From NCBI GenBank assembly GCA_000750105.3, contig JPHH03000109.1, positions 1 through 45,078 on the forward strand: a DNA stretch of 45,078 bases, in the 5' to 3' direction. A program made the translations under genes and the position numbers. The stretch comes from Tolypocladium sp. Sup5 PDA-1 (lineage: Eukaryota; Ascomycota; Sordariomycetes; Hypocreales; Ophiocordycipitaceae). The notes under the pieces were generated by a model that saw nothing but the letters and a program-made list of their open reading frames with translations, made no database searches and was not told the DNA's origin. This document shows, piece after piece, positions 40,641 through 45,078 of the stretch (positions are counted from its first letter, which is position 1; each line of letters opens with the position of its first letter).

Positions 40641-42142
40641 ACTCGGCGTAGCTCTCCAATTGTTCATCCTCAGTCGCAGGTGTTGAACCTCAACAAGATC
40701 ACTCGCTCTCTGGGCTTCGGGAACCCACATCTCAGTTGCTTGGCTCAAGAATTTCTCGACTTTTCGACGGAAATCTTCTACATTTGCAAACGGTACCAGC
40801 CGATCGAGAAGCCTGAGAATGTCGTTACCAGCATTGATCGCTGCATCAGCAGCCGCTTCCATTTCTGCATCGTCTAGCAGTGTGCTGACCTGGTGACGAT
40901 ATATCAGCTGCTGTTCTTTGTCTTCGTCGAAAAGTCCAAGCATCTGGTCTGCTGCTTGCTTCAAGCCATCCGGGATGCAGAATGGGCGAAAGATATGTGT
41001 CGTCAATGCCTCGCAAATGACCGCCTGTCCTGCCACACGGCGCATCAGAACGGCCTCCTTGGTTGCCCCCATTGGCAGAGGGAGACCAGGCAAGCGAGCT
41101 TGCAGGTTTTGCAACAAAGGATCAGAAGTCTGTGATCTTCTTAGCATGCAATTGTGAGTATCGCCATCAACCAGCTTTCCATTGCAGTCTCAGGGTCAGA
41201 TATGAAATCCTTGACAATAGTGTAGGACGCCATCGACAGAGATTTCAGGTGATCTACTGTGAAACATCAATCAAACGTCGTTGTTTCAAGCGGTCGACAT
41301 GAGAGTCTCACAGCCTCATCTCTCGAGTCTCGTCAACGTCATGAAAGAAACCATGACCGAGGTCTGCTCTTGTCTGTCTCAGCTTTGATTCGAGGTCATC
41401 GCGTTCAGCTTGAGCAGCCTGTAGCTGAGACCGATGGATGGATCATGCAATCCCTCTCCATTGATTCGGTCTTCTTTTGAAGTCGGTCGTGTGTACTCTT
41501 AGCCGACTTAGCGTTCGACTCCAGGACTGACAGTTGTTTCTGTCGAGACGCGTCCCTCTCCTTCACCGTTCTCAGTTCAGCTTGGACTTCATCAATCTCC
41601 CTCCGGTAAGTTTCCAACGCGTCATTGGTTTGGTCAAAAATTTTGTACTGTTCGCCAAATGTCTGCGTCAACGTGAATCTCACCTTTGCCGCGCCTGGTT
41701 TATGCTGTGCCAGTTCCTGACTGAGGCGTAAAAATTCGTTGGACCTCTCTTCGAGCTCGCATTCGAGCTGTTTCTTTTGATTGACGAGATTGGAATAGTC
41801 TTGTATGCCGTCTGCATCTCCTCCCACTTCTCGGGTGAGACATACAAGGGACCAAACCTTAGAATCTTTACGAGTTCTTCGGGCACTGCATTATTCGTTC
41901 AATCTCTTCTTGCGGGTCTGCGGCCTTATTGTCATGCACCGCCTGACTGGAATCTTCCTTCGGCGGGTCAGTGGAGGAAGCTCCGATCTGTGGTTTCTCT
42001 GCTGCCCTTCGGGCCAGCTCTGCTGCGATCCTGCCATCCTCGACGCCGGGGGTAAGTTCCGGAGTGAGTAGCCGACCGGCGGGCGATTATCTTTGGGGTT
42101 GGCATGCTGTGCAGCTGTAGTAGGGTGTGCAGTATCGGCCAT
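40593..42142 (-). pseudogene. Frameshifted coiled-coil gene
   Basis: Read leftward: MADTAHPTTAAQHANPKDNR (42142), DGRIAAELARRAAEKPQ in a second frame, PEELVKILRFGPLYVSPEKW (ending near 41810), then a long coiled coil (LVNQKKQLECELEERSNEFL, ETYRREIDEVQAELRTVKER, ...KSTHDRLQKKTESMER), SQLQAAQAERDDLESKLRQT in another frame, then DHLKSLSMASYTIVKDFIS, and a C-terminal block DPLLQNLQARLPGLPLPMGA to 40593. At least four frame changes, few of which coincide with introns. The protein would be a cytosolic or nuclear coiled-coil protein of a type common in Sordariomycetes; I cannot name it. Because the shifts are all small, base-calling error is an alternative to true decay. Confidence 0.65.
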
Positions 42143-42936
42143 GGTAGGTATGAGTGAATGCTGGCGATGTCAAGACTGTTGGGTGCGACGAGTCCTTGTA
42201 TAAATACTTGGAGCTAAGCTTAAAAATGGGTACTGTAGTATGGACGTTGATTTAACGACATAATCTTGACGAAGCCTGGTGGCAATGATCATGAATGAGC
42301 CGACAATGGCTTGGATGTGTTCAAGCCATCTCCGTGGCATCAACACGTCTGCGACGCTGCAGTGTTTGCAATACCGAACAGGCTAACATTGGATTACGCC
42401 ATTGTTGACTTATAGCCGCTCTTCAGCTGCGCTGTTCTTGGCATGTTCTTGAGCTTTGAGACGGGAGTCGCCAAATGGCCGAGAGTGGGCGGCCATGGGA
42501 TGTCCACTGCTTCCTTAGTGGACTTGGAACTGACGGATAGCCTCCAAACTTCCCAGACTTAGCCGACCACGGCGCGTGCATCGAGCAACCATTTGTACAG
42601 TAATACGGATCCTTTCTCTTGCGATCGTGCAGAATAGTGCAGTACGTCTAGAGACGCAAGTGATCAGGGCTCAGTGGGTTGGGCTCCAGGGTAAACAGTA
42701 GTCAAGGGCGGCTGGTGGTCACTACACGATCTATGGGCCAGGTCGCAAGCTTAAGCTGCCCAGAGTTTAGAACCACCCATGCCCAACAATTCTTCCAGAG
42801 CAAGACGTTGAATGACATGTCTATCGAATCTAGCGTTCTATTGGATGAGCACGGCGGACATACAATACATCGCCAACTTGCTGACCTAAGGCACGTGCCC
42901 GCGGCATGGCGAGCCTAGTGGACAGTGGGAGCGCAG
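42143..42936. other. Intergenic region, left flank of module copy 2
   Basis: No gene. Minus-strand TATTTATA near 42196 could be the promoter of the coiled-coil gene. Similarity to the first module begins near 42820 (GTTCTATTGGATGAGC-like sequence). Confidence 0.45.
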
Positions 42937-43062
42937 CTCCACTGCACGTAAACCCCGCATCGCGTGTTGAGCTCCTCGTCTTAGGCTGCTCCGGCTGCAC
43001 GAGAAGCCGAATACACTTCCGCGACTGCGCCTCTACAGACGGCCATCGTCCGAAATCCCAGA
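42937..43062. promoter_or_regulatory. Conserved blocks upstream of gene A, copy 2
   Basis: A 27-bp block (42937-42963) and a 22-bp block (43041-43062) identical to those at 4512-4538 and 4592-4613. The spacing differs by 24 bp between copies. Confidence 0.5.
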
Positions 43063-43150
43063 TACTCTGCCAAGCAAATTCCCGATTCGTATCTCGGCAC
43101 TTGACGCGCTGCAGCAACTTCGACTGCCCTGTGTCCGCCGCGCCAGAACG

Positions 43151-43617
43151 ATGCATCATCTGGAGGTCCGTCCGATACCGGTTGACCAGAACGTTCTCGT
43201 CGAGATTGCGGCATACTTGAAGTCTGCATCATTTGAAATAATCAAGGAGTCGGAGGTCTGTGTAGACCAGCTGCTCGCATTGAAATGCCTCCCCATCACG
43301 TATTCATTAGGCATTCCATCAGGACGAGTACGTAGTCTTCTCCAAAGAGAAGCATCTGCTGACAACATGATGCAAAGAGTATCGGCGCAACGCGACTGCG
43401 CGGCCATACAAAGACGCCTCTATCGATACCGAATCCCACCGATATAATACTTATTCAGAGCTGGGGGACAGATGCTCCAGAGATTCGAGGCACAGATTGC
43501 TCAGGAACGGTGGTGGTGCCGCTCACACCAGGAGCGTCCATTCGTGTCGCTGAAAGCGTCATCGTCGTTGTACCGCCAGGTGTGACAATCGACCTCGTTT
43601 TCATACCTGGATTGTGA
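43151..43617 (+). CDS. Gene A2, paralogue of gene A1
   Basis: Two exons, 43151-43327 and 43378-43617 (138 residues), with a 50-nt intron: donor GTACGT, branch GCTGAC, acceptor AAAG, phase 0, as in A1. The N-terminus is MHHLEVRPIPVDQNVL and the C-terminus VIVVVPPGVTIDLVFIPGL. Exon 2 keeps TRLRGHTKT, DIILIQSWG and SIRVAE from A1. The shared open frames across different nucleotide sequence suggest selection on the protein. It converges with gene B2, leaving an 18-bp gap between stops. No known domain. Confidence 0.76.
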
Positions 43618-43635
43618 CTGGACGTTCGGCGGCCG

Positions 43636-44687
43636 TCATGGTGCCATCTCAGGCATGCAAAGCTCTGCAATGTTGATTGGCGCACGTCTAAACTCTCGCA
43701 CGGGCGATGCCGAAATCGACCGAGACCCAGCGTCTGCCACCCAGCCGTCAGTACGTCTGAGGGATGGCTGAGGGGCTGCCAGGTCGATGGGGTTGACGGT
43801 TTGGAACAGAGCAAGCTCAGTGACATCCAACGATGGCGCCATTTCAGGCGACCCTATTGAACTTGGGACGCTGGTGGCTTCTTCTATCGTCGCTAGGAGG
43901 CCTGCAGTCCAGATCAGCGAATGCTGCTCGAGTTCCGGAGAGTTCAGCGACACGTACGCATCTGTTCAAGAGTGCGCGGGCTGTGTGGGTTAGGCTGGGA
44001 ACTTGTCTGGTCGTTTTCAACGAAGCCTGTTGACGCAAACTGTTGTGGATGGTCTCTTCTTGGTCGATTCTCTGCCTCACTTGACTTTCGCTTCCGCGAC
44101 TGCGCGGATGCGTGGTGATCGTGGACAGGAGAGTGCAAGGTTGCGCAATTTGACAAGGTTGGAACGGCGTGACCTGCGTCTTGACCCTTCTCAACATCAG
44201 GCTTGCACAATGTCTCCTTCAACCACGAGACTTGGTCTGCAAGTTTGTCGATGATGTCAATCGGCGGGTTTTTCTGAGCTCGAAGTACCTCAGCAAGTGC
44301 GTAGTGTGCGGCCTCTTCTCTCGTTAGACGATGGCTTCCATGGGGTCAGATGGATTTCGGCGTACCGACAAGAGATAAAGCAGCCAAGACAGGCTCGTCC
44401 TCCCGGCCCGCTTGGTAGAGCCGTGGCCAAAAGTCGTCAAAGGTGCTGCAGCGACCACCGTGTTTCTCGATGACTTCGGGCGACCGTGCTACTTTGGAGA
44501 GCTGCTGGCTGGGCAGTGCAGCGAAAAGGTCGATGAATGTTGCAAAGTCTAGGTGGAAGAACTGCTTCCCCTCGTAGCGGTACCGCAGGGCTTCCTTCGG
44601 TGCCAGGACTGCCCGTTTGCTTCGGGGTTTCCTGAGAGACCGCAAAGCCAGGCGAGCGTCGACCTGTTCCTTTGTGTAGGTCATCAT
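43636..44687 (-). CDS. Gene B2, paralogue of gene B1
   Basis: Three exons: 44687-44366, 44314-43958 and 43901-43636 (314 residues), introns 51 and 56 nt with donors GTACGC and GTACGT, both phase 1 as in B1. The conserved N-terminus: KEQVDARLALR, YRYEGKQFFHLDFATFIDLF and TFDDFWPRLYQ. The middle holds NPPIDIIDKLADQVSWLKET then LC and the basic SRKRKSS; the end has QTVNPIDLAAPQ. It stops 18 bp from gene A2, unlike B1, which reads through into A1. Soluble, probably nuclear given the basic cluster. No domain recognised. Confidence 0.75.
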
Positions 44688-45078
44688 TACCTTGGGGTGC
44701 CCCGTGGTTTTAGAAAATCGAGAGGTAAAAGCTGGGATGTAGACGGTTGTCGAAATGGACACCTGTGTACAAGTTGGGGGTACCTCCCCTCTCTTATGCA
44801 GTCGGACACACTCTACTGCCGCGACCTTGCTGCGACCCACTCCTCCCATCAGCTGGCTTGGGCAAGAGCTGGTCATCACAACGCTATCGAGCATTTGACA
44901 TGGGTTCAGTCGCCGGGGAAGGTTCCGCCGGGAAGTGTGCCGTTGGTGGCTTCTCTAGGTGAATATGTCTCTGCGACATGGAGGGTGATATTTGATTCGG
45001 CGTCCTCATAAGAACAAGGCAACCGCTGCAGCCCGGTTGCCTTTCTGCACTTTCAGCGAACGCTGACCGCTCTTTACC
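44688..45078. promoter_or_regulatory. B/C promoter, copy 2, with inverted repeat
   Basis: Upstream of gene B2 and running to the window end. The 10-bp inverted repeat AAGGCAACCG / CGGTTGCCTT is at 45016-45043 with the same 8-nt centre. The last 66 bp match 6668-6733 with three differences. By analogy the start of a second C gene should lie about 11 bp beyond the window end. Confidence 0.6.

Noticed and set aside
1..45078. Starship-type giant mobile element spanning the window
   Set aside because: No DUF3435 tyrosine recombinase (captain) frame was recognised. The direct repeats at both ends are diverged gene modules, not target-site duplications.
1..45078. tRNA, rRNA or telomeric repeats
   Set aside because: No convincing cloverleaf, rRNA signature or TTAGGG array was seen on reading.

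Overview
The window looks like nuclear DNA of a filamentous ascomycete (Pezizomycotina, probably a sordariomycete). Genes carry short introns (about 47-98 nt) with GTRNGT donors, CTRAC-type branch sites and AG acceptors. The families are typical of such fungi: FunK1-like kinase, APH-like kinase, PTH11/rhodopsin-like membrane protein, LaeA-like methyltransferase, indoleamine 2,3-dioxygenase, monocarboxylate-type MFS carrier, Ulp1 protease and AAA relics, and a Helitron-type PIF1 helicase. No bacterial operons, tRNA or rRNA genes or CRISPR arrays were seen. All exon models are hand-made from splice signals and frame continuity.

Layout. 0.4-2.5 kb: PIF1-like helicase on the minus strand. 3.5-4.4 kb: decayed DUF7924-like gene. 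4.4-8.05 kb: a three-gene module, A (+), B (-, convergent with A) and C (+, divergent from B; LaeA-like methyltransferase). 8.05-9.45 kb: mobile and relic debris, including a kinase N-terminus, a nearly identical copy of a kinase promoter, and a dispersed repeat. 9.6-14.6 kb: an unknown repeat-containing protein (-), a fungal hypothetical protein (+) and a multi-zinc-finger protein (-); the last two share a palindromic TTAA at their stops. 14.8-16.4 kb: two tiny genes for 26 and 33 residue peptides, each with the same CxxC-x10-CxxC spacing, around a tandem repeat. 16.5-24.3 kb: APH-like kinase, minisatellite, frameshifted FunK1-like kinase with a divergent partner, and a Myb/SANT-like protein with a decayed partial copy beside it. 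25.6-26.8 kb: rhodopsin-like gene truncated next to an AT-rich segment. 27.5-30.3 kb: mucin-like single-pass membrane protein and a small cysteine-rich secreted protein. 30.9-36.3 kb: class III aminotransferase, indoleamine 2,3-dioxygenase and MFS carrier, possibly a small tryptophan-related set. 36.6-42.1 kb: broken Ulp1-AAA composite gene, second copy of the dispersed repeat, and a broken coiled-coil gene. 42.8-45.08 kb: a second, diverged copy of the A-B module and of the leader of C; the window ends just before the expected start of a second C gene.

The most notable signal is the A-B-C module present twice, in direct orientation about 38.4 kb apart. Both copies keep matching exon phases, and a 10-bp inverted repeat in the B/C promoter is better conserved than the coding sequence. 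The paired zinc-ribbon microproteins are the second notable signal. Around these, the window mixes intact metabolic genes with mobile-element and pseudogene debris, as expected of an accessory or subtelomere-like fungal region.
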